A stretch of DNA of 64,000 nt. Source: Belnapia moabensis DSM 16746 (lineage in GTDB: Bacteria > Pseudomonadota > Alphaproteobacteria > Acetobacterales > Acetobacteraceae). Location: the NCBI RefSeq assembly GCF_000745835.1, contig NZ_JQKB01000001.1:62001-126000 (forward strand), in the 5' to 3' direction. A program made the translations under genes and the position numbers. Each line of letters starts with the position of its first letter. The stretch's first letter is position 1. Under the pieces are notes generated by a model. The model did no database searches. It was given only the letters and a program-made list of their open reading frames with translations, and had not been told where the DNA came from. Positions 8,865-17,962 of the stretch are shown piece by piece.

Positions 8865-10029
8865 CCGCAGGCTCGGCCAGGAGTTCGATCTGCCAGAGCA
8901 TCTCGGCGCTGGAGAGTGGCCAGGTATCGTCTGGTCCCGGCAGCAGGACCACGCCCGGCGCAAGCTGGCCGAGGACGCTCTGCGCCAGCAGGGCGCAGCG
9001 CATGCTGAAGCCCGCCTGCCAGCAAAGGCTGATCAAGGCCCGGGCACTGCGCAGCCGCACCGCTTCCTCCACTGCCTGAACGGCGACCGAGGCCTCCTGC
9101 GCGAGCAGCCGGGCCATCACCGCATGATCGCCGCGCAAGGCCGCCGCCTCGAAGAGTGCGCTGGCCGGCGCTTCCGCTGCGCCTTCCACAAGCCGCGCCT
9201 CCACCCGCTCCTGCAGCTGCTGGACGAGATCGGGCGCGAGGTCCGGCCGGCCGGCCAGTCGCTCCAGCAGATGGCCGGCGATGCAAAGGGCGAGCGCCCG
9301 CTGTGCCCGGGGCGGCAGGACGGGGCGGCGCACCAATCTCTCCTGCCAGCCAATGCGCGTCGCCGCCTGGACGATCAACCCATCGAGCGTCTGCTCGCGG
9401 ATGGCAGCCGAAGGATTGGCAAGCAGGGCGCCGATTGCCTCCTCGTCCGCCGATGCCGTAATGGCATCCGACAGACGTTCAGTCAGCCCTGGGCGACGAG
9501 CGACGGCGGCCAAGGTATTCGGCACGGGCGGTGCGGCGACCAGCGCCAGCAAATCCTCTTCGCTCAGCATGGGGGAGAGACGGATAACGGGCTCCGCCAC
9601 CTCCATCGCCGCATCCGCTGCGAGGCGAAGGATGAGATCATGTGGTGCATCAGGCATCGCCTTTAGCTCCTCGGCGATGACGGCGCGGACATGGATCGCA
9701 GCATCTTCCGCGAGGCTGCACAACGCCTGCCAGGCGATCGCTCCCAGCCTGTCCTCGGCGATGGAGAGAGACGCTGCACGAAATGCCAGCTTCCGCCCAA
9801 GCGCGGCCCGAACCGCCGGGTCGGCGTCCTTGGCCAGTAACCGATCCGTCTGGGCGGGTGCCGCGGCATTGCCAGCGACAGCGCCGCGCACCGCAGGACT
9901 GCCATCGCCGGCGAGGTAGTACAGTAGCTCCGGCTGCGTGCCGGGCAGGGCGGCGAGAGCCATCCGCTCCGCCTCAGCTCCATCACGTGCGAGACGTTTG
10001 GAAGCCTCGAAGCATGACTCGCTGGCCAT
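8851..10029 (-). CDS. DUF2336 domain-containing protein (HEAT-like repeats)
   Basis: A 392-residue, Ala/Leu-rich all-helical protein with short repeated helical hairpins (for example [39 protein letters not shown]), characteristic of the alphaproteobacterial DUF2336 family. No catalytic motif, signal peptide or membrane segment. It follows a diguanylate cyclase gene on the same strand, with stop and start overlapping (TAATG), so the two proteins are made together. A role as a partner or effector of that cyclase is inferred from coupling only. Confidence 0.7.
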   Translation of the reverse strand: MASESCFEASKRLARDGAEAERMALAALPGTQPELLYYLAGDGSPAVRGAVAGNAAAPAQTDRLLAKDADPAVRAALGRKLAFRAASLSIAEDRLGAIAWQALCSLAEDAAIHVRAVIAEELKAMPDAPHDLILRLAADAAMEVAEPVIRLSPMLSEEDLLALVAAPPVPNTLAAVARRPGLTERLSDAITASADEEAIGALLANPSAAIREQTLDGLIVQAATRIGWQERLVRRPVLPPRAQRALALCIAGHLLERLAGRPDLAPDLVQQLQERVEARLVEGAAEAPASALFEAAALRGDHAVMARLLAQEASVAVQAVEEAVRLRSARALISLCWQAGFSMRCALLAQSVLGQLAPGVVLLPGPDDTWPLSSAEMLWQIELLAEPAVRAL

Positions 10030-11402
10030 TACTTCCCCGTCGTCCTGGGCGCCATGCGCCAGCCGTTCCTGCCATGCCGCTTGGCTGCATACATGGCAGT
10101 ATCCGCGCGGGCGATCAGGCTGTCCGGCGTGTCGCAACCATCGGTGGCCCGCATGGCGATGCCGATACTGAAGGTCAGCGGCAGGGTGAAGCCGGGGATC
10201 AGCCCAGGCAGCACGGTGAGGGCCGTGCGACAGATCGCCTCCGCCCGCATCGTGGCGGCGGCGCTGTCGGCGCCCTCCAACCACGCGGCGAATTCGTCGC
10301 CGCCGAGGCGGGCGACCAGATCGGTCGGGCGGACGATGTCGCGCAGCAGCCGGCCGGCTGCGACAAGAGCGGCATCGCCCGCTTCATGGCCCATCCGATC
10401 ATTCAACGGTTTGAAGTTGTCGAGGTCAAGAAAGAGTAGGGCGCCGCATTCGGCCGCCTCCGGCGTCATGGCCTGCCGGTCCAGCCGGCGGTTGAGATCA
10501 TCGAGGAAAGCACGACGGTTCAGCAGCCCGGTCAACCCGTCGGTTCGCGCCTGAAACTCCAGTTCCTGTTGCAGCACCTGGTTGCCGAGGGCGACGAAGA
10601 GCAGGTCCGCGGCCGCCGCCAGAAGGTGCTCGTCATCCTTGTCGAAAGACCGGGCCCCGGCCTGACGCCAGGCGAGCAGCGCGTAGCGCGGCATCATCCG
10701 ATTCGGGTGTGGCAGAAGGGCCAATGGTTCGCCTGCGGGACCGGTGCCGAAGGCCGGCGCTACGGTCTCCAGCAGCGGGGCGAGGGCAGCGAAAAGGGGC
10801 GTGGGTTCGGCGCCATGCCGGTGGATGGCCCGGACATGCCCGTTCACGCCGATCTCCAACATAGCGGCGCTGGAGCAGCCAAGGGCAGGACCCAGGGTTT
10901 CCAGCGTGGATGTCAGCATGCGCGGAGCCAGAACCTGACGCCGCACCCGGCGCACCAGCGTCTCCAGCGCCTTCCCGCGGCGGAGGGCGGCAGCCTGGGC
11001 CTCCATCTCCTGCAAGTCCGCGGTGATGTTGCGGCCGATGCCGCGCAGGCCGGCAAATTGCCCGGCGGCATCCGCGAGCGGCACCAGGGAAAGGCTGAAG
11101 CAGGCGGATTCCGCCTCCATGCGGCCGAACCAGGCTTGCTGGCCGCGCGTCGCCTGACGGCCGAGGAAGGGGTCCGGTTCCGGATGCAGCAGGAGGCGGC
11201 GGGCCGGCTGGCCAAGCAGGGCAGCCGCATCCATCCCCAAAAGCCGATCCGGCCAGAGGAAGGAGAGCCGCCCCAACGCATCCGTCTCGAAGGCGAGATC
11301 GGCGGCGAGACCGGTGAAATCCTGCCAGCGCTGCCGGGATTCCAGCAGGGCGCCCGACAAGCCGGTGAGCGCGGACGAAGGAGCGGGATCGGCCAATTCC
11401 AT
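10029..11402 (-). CDS. Diguanylate cyclase with PAS/GAF-like sensory region
   Basis: A 457-residue soluble sensor-cyclase that should make cyclic di-GMP. Residues about 20-130 look like a PAS fold ending in a PAC-like GIGRNITADL. Residues about 150-270 look GAF-like. The GGDEF domain begins at RTDGLTGLLNRR and holds the intact active site GGDEF at 367-371. Upstream sits RPTD (358-361), exactly five residues before GGDEF, the position of the inhibitory I-site. The enzyme is therefore predicted active and product-inhibited. No membrane segments. Coupled to the DUF2336 gene by TAATG. Confidence 0.9.
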   Translation of the reverse strand: MELADPAPSSALTGLSGALLESRQRWQDFTGLAADLAFETDALGRLSFLWPDRLLGMDAAALLGQPARRLLLHPEPDPFLGRQATRGQQAWFGRMEAESACFSLSLVPLADAAGQFAGLRGIGRNITADLQEMEAQAAALRRGKALETLVRRVRRQVLAPRMLTSTLETLGPALGCSSAAMLEIGVNGHVRAIHRHGAEPTPLFAALAPLLETVAPAFGTGPAGEPLALLPHPNRMMPRYALLAWRQAGARSFDKDDEHLLAAAADLLFVALGNQVLQQELEFQARTDGLTGLLNRRAFLDDLNRRLDRQAMTPEAAECGALLFLDLDNFKPLNDRMGHEAGDAALVAAGRLLRDIVRPTDLVARLGGDEFAAWLEGADSAAATMRAEAICRTALTVLPGLIPGFTLPLTFSIGIAMRATDGCDTPDSLIARADTAMYAAKRHGRNGWRMAPRTTGK

Positions 11403-11454
11403 GCTACGCAGGATGCCATGCTGCGGCTGAATGCGGGGTTAAGGACGGCCCGCG

Positions 11455-11484
11455 TTGACATTCACGCGCCCGCATCGGCATGGT
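11455..11484 (+). promoter_or_regulatory. Putative sigma70-type promoter for dapD-dapE
   Basis: TTGACA at 11455-11460 and CATGGT at 11479-11484 with an 18-bp spacer. It lies in the 112-bp divergent gap between the diguanylate cyclase and dapD, 30 bp before the dapD ATG. The -35 is perfect; the -10 is only moderate. Confidence 0.45.
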
Positions 11485-11514
11485 CCGCCCGCCTTCCTGC
11501 CAGGGACCCCGCCA

Positions 11515-12351
<837 letters not shown>

Positions 12352-12355
12352 TCCC

Positions 12356-13489
12356 GTGCGCAACGCTCCGACCGACCCGCTGCCGCTCGCCCAGGCACTG
12401 ATCCGCTGCCCGAGCGTGACGCCCGCCGATGCCGGCGCGCTCGGCGTATTGGAGGCGGCGCTGCGTCCGCTCGGCTTCACCTGCCACCGGATGCGCTTCG
12501 GCGAGACGGAGAACCTCTTCGCCCGCCGCGGCACGGCAGGACCGCATTTCTGCTATGCCGGGCATACCGATGTGGTGCCGCCCGGCGCAGGGGGATGGAC
12601 CGACGGCCCCTTCGCCGCGACCGTCCGTGACGGTGTGCTCTATGGTCGCGGCGCCTGCGACATGAAGGGCGGCATCGCCGCCTTCGTCGCCGGTCTCACC
12701 GACTACCTCGCCGCCAACCCCGAGCCGCCAGGCAGCATCAGCCTGCTCATCACCGGCGACGAGGAGGGTCCGGCCAAGGACGGTACCGTCCGCGTCCTCG
12801 ACTGGCTCGCGGCACGCGGCGAGATCCCTGACATGGCGCTGGTCGGCGAGCCGACCTCGCGGGCACGGCTCGGCGACATCGTCAAGGTCGGACGGCGCGG
12901 CAGCATGACAGCCTGGATCACGCTCTTCGGCACGCAGGGCCACAGCGCATATCCGCAGCGAGCCGACAACCCGATCCACCGTCTGGTCCGCGTGCTGCAC
13001 CGGCTGACCGCCGAGCCGCTCGACCACGGCAGCGAGTTTTTCGAGCCGACGACCTTGCAGGTCACTGGCTTCGATGTCGGTAATACGGCGAACAACGTCA
13101 TCCCCGGCGAGGCACGGGCGATGCTCAACATCCGCTTCAACGACCGACACACCAGCGCCAGCCTTACCGAGCACTTGCATGCGGCGCTGCGGGTGGAGGA
13201 GGCGCGCTACGAGATGCGCATCGACTGCTCCGGCGAGAGCTTTCTGACGCAGCCCGGCCCCTTCGTCGATGCGCTGAAGCGAGCCGTCGAGCGCAGCACC
13301 GGCGAGACGCCCGCGCTGGATACCGGAGGCGGCACCTCCGATGCGCGTTTCCTCGCCCGCTTCTGCCCTGTCGCCGAATTGGGCGGCATCGGCAGCACCA
13401 TGCACAAAGCCGATGAGTGCGTGCCGGTCGAAGAGCTGCGCGGCCTAGCCGCGCTCTATCGTGCCGTGCTCGAGGAGAGCCTCGGCTGA
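12356..13489 (+). CDS. dapE: Succinyl-diaminopimelate desuccinylase
   Basis: Di-zinc M20 peptidase-family amidohydrolase that releases succinate from N-succinyl-LL-diaminopimelate. The 377-residue product (GTG start at 12356) shows YAGHTDVVPPG with His70 and Asp72, GACDMKGG with Asp102, and GDEEG with catalytic Glu136. The dimerisation lid lies about residues 180-295, and the zinc-binding His comes late in GSTMHKADE. The GTG is 4 bp after the dapD stop; a longer opening from 12302 overlaps dapD and is rejected. Confidence 0.95.
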   Translation: MRNAPTDPLPLAQALIRCPSVTPADAGALGVLEAALRPLGFTCHRMRFGETENLFARRGTAGPHFCYAGHTDVVPPGAGGWTDGPFAATVRDGVLYGRGACDMKGGIAAFVAGLTDYLAANPEPPGSISLLITGDEEGPAKDGTVRVLDWLAARGEIPDMALVGEPTSRARLGDIVKVGRRGSMTAWITLFGTQGHSAYPQRADNPIHRLVRVLHRLTAEPLDHGSEFFEPTTLQVTGFDVGNTANNVIPGEARAMLNIRFNDRHTSASLTEHLHAALRVEEARYEMRIDCSGESFLTQPGPFVDALKRAVERSTGETPALDTGGGTSDARFLARFCPVAELGGIGSTMHKADECVPVEELRGLAALYRAVLEESLG

Positions 13490-13521
13490 CTGACCCGCCT
13501 CGCCCCGTCCCACTCCGCTTG

Positions 13522-14079
13522 GTGATCGAGGCCGGGCTGCGCAGCGCGCTGCTGCTCGCCCGCGGCCGCACTGACGGACTGCTGCTGATAGAAGGCTCCT
13601 CCGCTGGCGTCGGGCGCAGCTTCTGGGCGGCGGCGATCTGCCTGCCGGCCTTCCTCGCGCTGCGCTTTCTCGCCTGGTCCGAGAATGGCGGGCCGGATCT
13701 CGGCCTGTTACGCGGGCTGGTAACTGAGCTGATCGGCTATGCCTGCGCCTGGGTCGGCTTTGCCCTGCTCTCACTGCCGCTGGCCGAAGTGGCGGGGCGA
13801 AGGATGGAATGGCCGCGGTTTATCGCCGCATGGAATTGGACGAATGTCGTCCAGTACCTGGTGATTCTGGCGCTGACGGTGCCGGCGGAGCTCGGCTTGC
13901 CGCCGCTGCTGGCGCATGGGCTGGGGCTGGCGGGGATCGGTTATGCGCTCTGGCTCGAGTGGTTCGTGGCACGAAGCGCGCTGCGCATCCTGGGCGGCAT
14001 GGCGACGGCGTTCGTCGTGCTCGATCTGGCGCTGGGGCTTACTATCGGCGGGGTCGTCGGGCGGCTGAGTGGGGGTTAG
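13522..14079 (+). CDS. Yip1-like integral membrane protein of unknown function
   Basis: About 185 residues, mostly hydrophobic, with four or five likely membrane segments: around FWAAAICLPAFLALRFLAW, ELIGYACAWVGFALLSLPLA, VVQYLVILALTVPAELGL, HGLGLAGIGYALWLEW and FVVLDLALGLTIGGVVG. The layout resembles small Yip1-domain proteins of alphaproteobacteria, but no diagnostic motif is seen. The start is uncertain: GTG at 13522 or TTG at 13519. The frame is open further upstream and could even overlap the dapE stop. It follows dapE directly and ends inside the 3' end of truA on the other strand (4 bp). Confidence 0.6.
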   Translation: MIEAGLRSALLLARGRTDGLLLIEGSSAGVGRSFWAAAICLPAFLALRFLAWSENGGPDLGLLRGLVTELIGYACAWVGFALLSLPLAEVAGRRMEWPRFIAAWNWTNVVQYLVILALTVPAELGLPPLLAHGLGLAGIGYALWLEWFVARSALRILGGMATAFVVLDLALGLTIGGVVGRLSGG

Positions 14080-14837
14080 GCCCAAGCGATCTCTTCGGCA
14101 TAGCGGACGAAGCGGAAGGATAGCCCCTCCGGCGGCGCCGTTTGTCCAGCCTTGGTGCGGTCCCGGCTTTCCAGCACGCGCCTCGGCCACTCCACCCCGC
14201 GCTTGCCGAGGCCAACCTCCAGCAGCGTCCCCGCCAGGTTGCGGATCTGATGATGCAGGAAGCTGCGAGCCTCGGCGAGGATCACCACCTCCTCGCCCTG
14301 GCGGATGACCTCCAACCGCTCCAGCGTCCGCATCGGCGTCTTCGCCTGGCAGGCGGCGGCGCGATAAGCGGAGAAGTCATGCCGTCCGAGCAGCCCTTGC
14401 GCCGCCGCATGCATCGCGGCCGCATCGAGCGGCACCGGCACGTGCCATACCCGGCCGGCCTCCAGCGCCGGCCGGGCACGGCGGTTGAGGATGCGGTAGC
14501 GGTAGCCCCGCTGTACGGCAGAGAAGCGGGCATTCCAGCCTTCCGGCGCTAAGGCGGCCCGCACCACCACCAGCGGATGCGGCTTCATATGAAAATTGAG
14601 CGCTTCCCGCAGCCGCTCCGGCGCCATCTCCCGGATCAAGGCAAGCTGTGCCACCTGGCCCTCGGCGTGGACGCCGGCATCGGTGCGCCCGGCGGCAATG
14701 GCGAGCGGCATGGCGCCAGCATCGAGCACGGCGCCTGCTTCCTCCAACACCTGCTGGATGGACAGGCCGCTGCCCTGGCGCTGCCAGCCGACGAAGGGGC
14801 CGCCATCATATTCAAGCGTCAGGGCGTAAAGCGGCAC
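14076..14837 (-). CDS. truA: tRNA pseudouridine(38-40) synthase
   Basis: Isomerises uridines 38-40 in the tRNA anticodon arm. The 253-residue product starts [19 protein letters not shown] from a GTG at 14837 that overlaps the fmt stop (TAGTG). The catalytic Asp is in AAGRTDAGVHA; RGYRYRILNR and FLHHQIRNLAGTLLEVG are also family blocks. The frame stays open far upstream inside fmt, but those residues are not TruA-like. It is the last gene of def-fmt-truA. Confidence 0.95.
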   Translation of the reverse strand: MPLYALTLEYDGGPFVGWQRQGSGLSIQQVLEEAGAVLDAGAMPLAIAAGRTDAGVHAEGQVAQLALIREMAPERLREALNFHMKPHPLVVVRAALAPEGWNARFSAVQRGYRYRILNRRARPALEAGRVWHVPVPLDAAAMHAAAQGLLGRHDFSAYRAAACQAKTPMRTLERLEVIRQGEEVVILAEARSFLHHQIRNLAGTLLEVGLGKRGVEWPRRVLESRDRTKAGQTAPPEGLSFRFVRYAEEIAWA

Positions 14838-15748
14838 TACCCGAGGACCGTGCCGGGCGACAGCGGGAAGCCGCGAAGGAAGTCGTGCGCTGCGAGCGGC
14901 CCACGTCCGGGCCGTTGCAGACGTGTGAGGCGTAGCGCTCCTTCGCCGCAGGCGATGAGCGCCGCCTCGTCCAGCACCGTGCCGGGCGGTCCAGCGCCCT
15001 CGGCAGGTTCCGCTGCCAGCACGCGGATCGTCTCGCCACCCAGGGCGAAGACCGTCCCCGGCCAGGGGTTCAGTGCCCGAACCCGGCGGTCCAGCGCTGC
15101 GGCCGGGAGAGTCCAATCGAGCGGCGCATCCCCCTTGCTGAGCTTCGGCGCATAGGTCGCGCCCGCCTCCGGCTGCGGGATGGCGGCCGGAGAATGATCG
15201 AGCGCCTCCAGCACCAGCCGCGCCCCCATCGGCGCCAAGGCATCGTGCAACTCCGGCGTCGTCATGCGCGGTCCGATCGACACCGTGCCCTTCAGTAGCA
15301 TGGGACCGGTATCGAGGCCTTCCTCCATCTGCATGATGGTGACGCCGCTCTCGGCATCGCCGGCCAGGATGGCCGCATGGATCGGCGCCGCCCCGCGCCA
15401 GCGCGGCAGCAGCGAGGCGTGGATATTGAGGCAACCGCGCCGCGGTGCCTCCAGCATCGGCTTCGGCAGGATCAGCCCATAAGCGGCGACCACAGCCGCC
15501 TCCAGCCCGAGCGCGTCGAACGCGGCATGCTCCGCAGCGTCCTTCCTGAGCCGCGCCGGCGTCCGCACCGGAAGGCCAAGCTCCAGCGCCACGCGGTGAA
15601 CCGGGCAGGGTTGCTCTTTTTGCCCGCGCCCGGCCGGACGAGGCGGCTGGCAATAGACGGCGGCGATCTCGTGGCCGCTTCCATGCAGCGCCCGGAGCGT
15701 CGGCACGGCAAAATCCGGGCTGCCCATGAAGGCGAGCCTCACTCCCAC
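14837..15748 (-). CDS. fmt: Methionyl-tRNA formyltransferase
   Basis: Formylates initiator Met-tRNA using 10-formyl-tetrahydrofolate. The 303-residue protein has the N-terminal formyltransferase Rossmann domain ([14 protein letters not shown]) and the active-site segment [16 protein letters not shown], with the family Asn and His. The [15 protein letters not shown] block carries the catalytic Asp. A C-terminal OB-like tRNA-binding domain follows. The start overlaps the def 3' end by 10 bp and the stop overlaps the truA start by one base, so the three genes are coupled. Confidence 0.95.
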   Translation of the reverse strand: MGVRLAFMGSPDFAVPTLRALHGSGHEIAAVYCQPPRPAGRGQKEQPCPVHRVALELGLPVRTPARLRKDAAEHAAFDALGLEAAVVAAYGLILPKPMLEAPRRGCLNIHASLLPRWRGAAPIHAAILAGDAESGVTIMQMEEGLDTGPMLLKGTVSIGPRMTTPELHDALAPMGARLVLEALDHSPAAIPQPEAGATYAPKLSKGDAPLDWTLPAAALDRRVRALNPWPGTVFALGGETIRVLAAEPAEGAGPPGTVLDEAALIACGEGALRLTRLQRPGRGPLAAHDFLRGFPLSPGTVLG

Positions 15749-16269
15749 CCCCGCGCCTTCAGTTCCTTTGCTAATTTGCGCAGCAGCATGTTCCGCTTCA
15801 AGGCAGAAATATGGTCAACGAAGAGGACGCCGTTCAGATGGTCGACCTCATGCTGGAGGCAGGTCGCCAGCAGCCCCTCCGCCTCGATCTCGCGCTTCGC
15901 CCCTTCTAGGTCGAGGTAGCGCAGCTTCACCCGCGCCGGCCGCGTGACATCGGCGTACTGGCCGGGGAGGGAGAGGCAACCCTCCTCCCGCGTCGCCAGT
16001 TCGGTGCTGGCGGCGACGATCTCCGGGTTGACCAGCACGAGCGGCGCCGGCTTGTCCTCCGGCTGGAGGTCGACGACGACCAGCCGCAGCAGCTCTCCCA
16101 CCTGCGGGGCGGCGAGGCCGATGCCGGGCGCCTTGTACATGGAGGCGAGCATTCGCGGGGCGAGGGCGCGGACCGCATCGGCATCGCCTTGGCCGACCGG
16201 GCGGGCCTTGGCGCGCAGCCGGAGGTCGGGGACGAGCAGGATCGGCAGGAGGGTTGGATCGGTGGGCAT
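15739..16269 (-). CDS. def: Peptide deformylase
   Basis: Metal-dependent enzyme that removes the N-formyl group from nascent proteins. The 176-residue product has all three deformylase motifs: GIGLAAPQ (49-56), EEGCLS (metal ligand Cys98), and QHEVDHLNG (metal ligands His140 and His144, catalytic Glu141). The ATG at 16269 gives [15 protein letters not shown], the usual N-terminus; the upstream in-frame extension crosses the hsp20 promoter region and is rejected. Confidence 0.95.
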   Translation of the reverse strand: MPTDPTLLPILLVPDLRLRAKARPVGQGDADAVRALAPRMLASMYKAPGIGLAAPQVGELLRLVVVDLQPEDKPAPLVLVNPEIVAASTELATREEGCLSLPGQYADVTRPARVKLRYLDLEGAKREIEAEGLLATCLQHEVDHLNGVLFVDHISALKRNMLLRKLAKELKARGWE

Positions 16270-16396
16270 GAGAGAGGGGCGATGTAGCCTCCGCGATCCC
16301 CCCTTGCAACCGGCCGGACCATTGACAAGATTCATGTTGCGGCCGGGTGCTTCGGGTCCGGCCGCTTGCCCCGCTCCGGATGAGGAGGCTCTGCTT

Positions 16397-16927
16397 TTGT
16401 CGCGTCCATCGGTTTTCGGCTCGCCGCTTTTTCTCGGCTTCGACCACCTCGAGCAGATGCTCGACCGTGTCGCCAAGAATGCCGACGGCTATCCCCCCTA
16501 CAATATCGAGCAGACCGCCGAGAACCGGCTGCGGATCACACTGGCCGTCGCAGGCTTCGCGATGGAGGACCTGCAGATCACGCAGGAGGACAACCAGCTC
16601 GTGATCCGTGGCCGGCAACGCGACGATTCCGAGGGCCGAATTTTCCTCCACCGCGGCATCGCCGCCCGGCAGTTCCAGCGTGCCTTCGTCCTGGCCGAGG
16701 GAATCGAGGTGGAGGGGGCTTGGCTGGACAACGGGTTACTGCATGTCGACCTGCAGCGGCCGCAGCCGGAAGTGCGGGTTAGGACTATACAGATCAACGG
16801 CAACGGGGCCCGGGCCGGTGCTTCCCAGGGAAGTGCGCCGAACGCACCGGCCTCCCGCAGCGTTGAGACACGAACGGTCAACGGGGCGTCGCTGCCCGTT
16901 GTCGAGGGGCGTGCCAGCCGGGGCTGA
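16397..16927 (+). CDS. Small heat shock protein, Hsp20/IbpA family
   Basis: ATP-independent holdase of 176 residues. The alpha-crystallin domain spans about 35-135 (PPYNIEQTAENRLRITLAVAGF, then the beta strands to WLDNGLLHVDL). The family I-x-I-type tail is replaced by a long Ala/Gly/Asn-rich extension of about 40 residues. The TTG at 16397 is preferred because TGAGGAGG lies about 8 bp upstream and the family usually starts MSRxxxF; an ATG at 16334 is an in-frame alternative. DUF1150 follows at 65 bp. Confidence 0.88.
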   Translation: MSRPSVFGSPLFLGFDHLEQMLDRVAKNADGYPPYNIEQTAENRLRITLAVAGFAMEDLQITQEDNQLVIRGRQRDDSEGRIFLHRGIAARQFQRAFVLAEGIEVEGAWLDNGLLHVDLQRPQPEVRVRTIQINGNGARAGASQGSAPNAPASRSVETRTVNGASLPVVEGRASRG

Positions 16928-16992
16928 GCCCCGGCACGGGCGCCGTAGTGCATGGATGCCCGGAAGGGGCCATGCCGAAAGGAGAGAGTGCA

Positions 16993-17247
16993 ATGAAGAA
17001 CGACCAGTTTTCCAACGGTTCGGGCGATGTGCCTCAGGCTGCCCTCGCTCTCCGCCAGCTCTCCAGCCAGGATTGGGCGCGCTTTGGAGTGCAGGAGATC
17101 GCCTACATCCGCCCGGTGGTGGTGAATGGCGTGCCGGCGATGTCGATCCATGCTGCCGACGGCACCCCGATCGGTGCCGCGCCGACCGCCGAACTTGCCA
17201 TCGCGGCGATCGAGCAGCACGAGCTGGCCGCCGTCCGCGTTCACTGA
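16993..17247 (+). CDS. DUF1150 family protein
   Basis: An 84-residue protein (MKNDQFSNGSG) of the DUF1150 family, with LRQLSSQDWARFGVQEIAYIRP and an AADGTPIGAAPTAELAI block. In alphaproteobacteria this small gene habitually follows an Hsp20 gene, as here, preceded by GGAGAGA. Function unknown; a heat-stress-linked role is suggested only by this recurring neighbourhood. Confidence 0.8.
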   Translation: MKNDQFSNGSGDVPQAALALRQLSSQDWARFGVQEIAYIRPVVVNGVPAMSIHAADGTPIGAAPTAELAIAAIEQHELAAVRVH

Positions 17248-17255
17248 GCGCGGCA

Positions 17256-17279
17256 GCCCCGGACCAGCCGGCCCGGGGC
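17256..17279. terminator. GC-rich hairpin between convergent genes
   Basis: Inverted repeat GCCCCGG (17256-17262) and CCGGGGC (17273-17279) around a 10-nt loop. It sits between the stop codons of the DUF1150 gene (+) and the hibernation factor gene (-). It could act as a bidirectional terminator; no T-tract is present on either side. Confidence 0.4.
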
Positions 17280-17289
17280 GCCGGCCTGT

Positions 17290-17883
17290 TCATCCAGCCT
17301 GGGTGTCGATCCAGCCGACGCAGCCATCCGGGCGGCGATAGACCACGGCCAGGGCGCCGGAGCCGCTGTTGCGGAACATCAGCACCGGCGCCTGGGTTAG
17401 GTCGAGCCGCATCACTGCCTCGCTCACCGTCAGCCGCGCGATATCTGCTGGTTGCTCGGCAATGATCGGGCTGTGGTCACCGACCGGCTCGACTGGCTCC
17501 TCGGCTTCTTCTGGTTCGGCCTGCAATACGTATTGGGTCGCTGCCTCCCCTGGCCGGTCCTCGGCCAGGCTGCGGGCGTGGTCGTTCACCCGCCGCCGGT
17601 AGCGGCGAAGGCGCTTGGCTACATGCTCGGCCGCCACCTCGAAGGCCTTGTGCGCATCGACTCCTTCGCCTTCGCCGCGCATGAAGAGGTTGCGTCCGGC
17701 CTTCAGGTTGATGTCGCAGGCGAAGAAGGCCCCCATCCGGCCTTTTGCGTCGCGGCGGAAGGTGACATTCGCCTCCAGCGCATGGTCGAAATACTTGCGG
17801 GCAATGGCCGACAGCCCCTCCCGGACATGCGCCTTGAGCGCCTCTCCAGTCTCGACCTGCTTGCCTGCGACGGTGATATGCAT
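17290..17883 (-). CDS. hpf: Ribosome hibernation-promoting factor, long form
   Basis: The 197-residue long HPF (RaiA/YfiA family) binds the 30S decoding region and, through its C-terminal domain, dimerises ribosomes into 100S particles. Residues 1-110 hold the HPF domain (MHITVAGKQVETGEALKAHV to VAKRLRRYRRRVND). Residues 140-197 hold the dimerisation domain (PADIARLTVSEAVMRLDL to DGCVGWIDTQ). An in-frame upstream extension lacks HPF similarity. It follows rpoN in the classical lpt-rpoN-hpf order. Confidence 0.93.
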   Translation of the reverse strand: MHITVAGKQVETGEALKAHVREGLSAIARKYFDHALEANVTFRRDAKGRMGAFFACDINLKAGRNLFMRGEGEGVDAHKAFEVAAEHVAKRLRRYRRRVNDHARSLAEDRPGEAATQYVLQAEPEEAEEPVEPVGDHSPIIAEQPADIARLTVSEAVMRLDLTQAPVLMFRNSGSGALAVVYRRPDGCVGWIDTQAG

Positions 17884-17962
17884 GTGGACAAACCTCCTTC
17901 CGTTGGATGGAAGGGCGGCCCGGCCGCAGCGCCGGGGGCACGGGATGCGCCCCGCGGCAGGA

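Noticed and set aside
16302-16335. Heat-shock (sigma32) promoter for hsp20
   Set aside because: CTTG is present but no matching -10 at proper spacing; TTGACA at 16322 also lacks a convincing -10.
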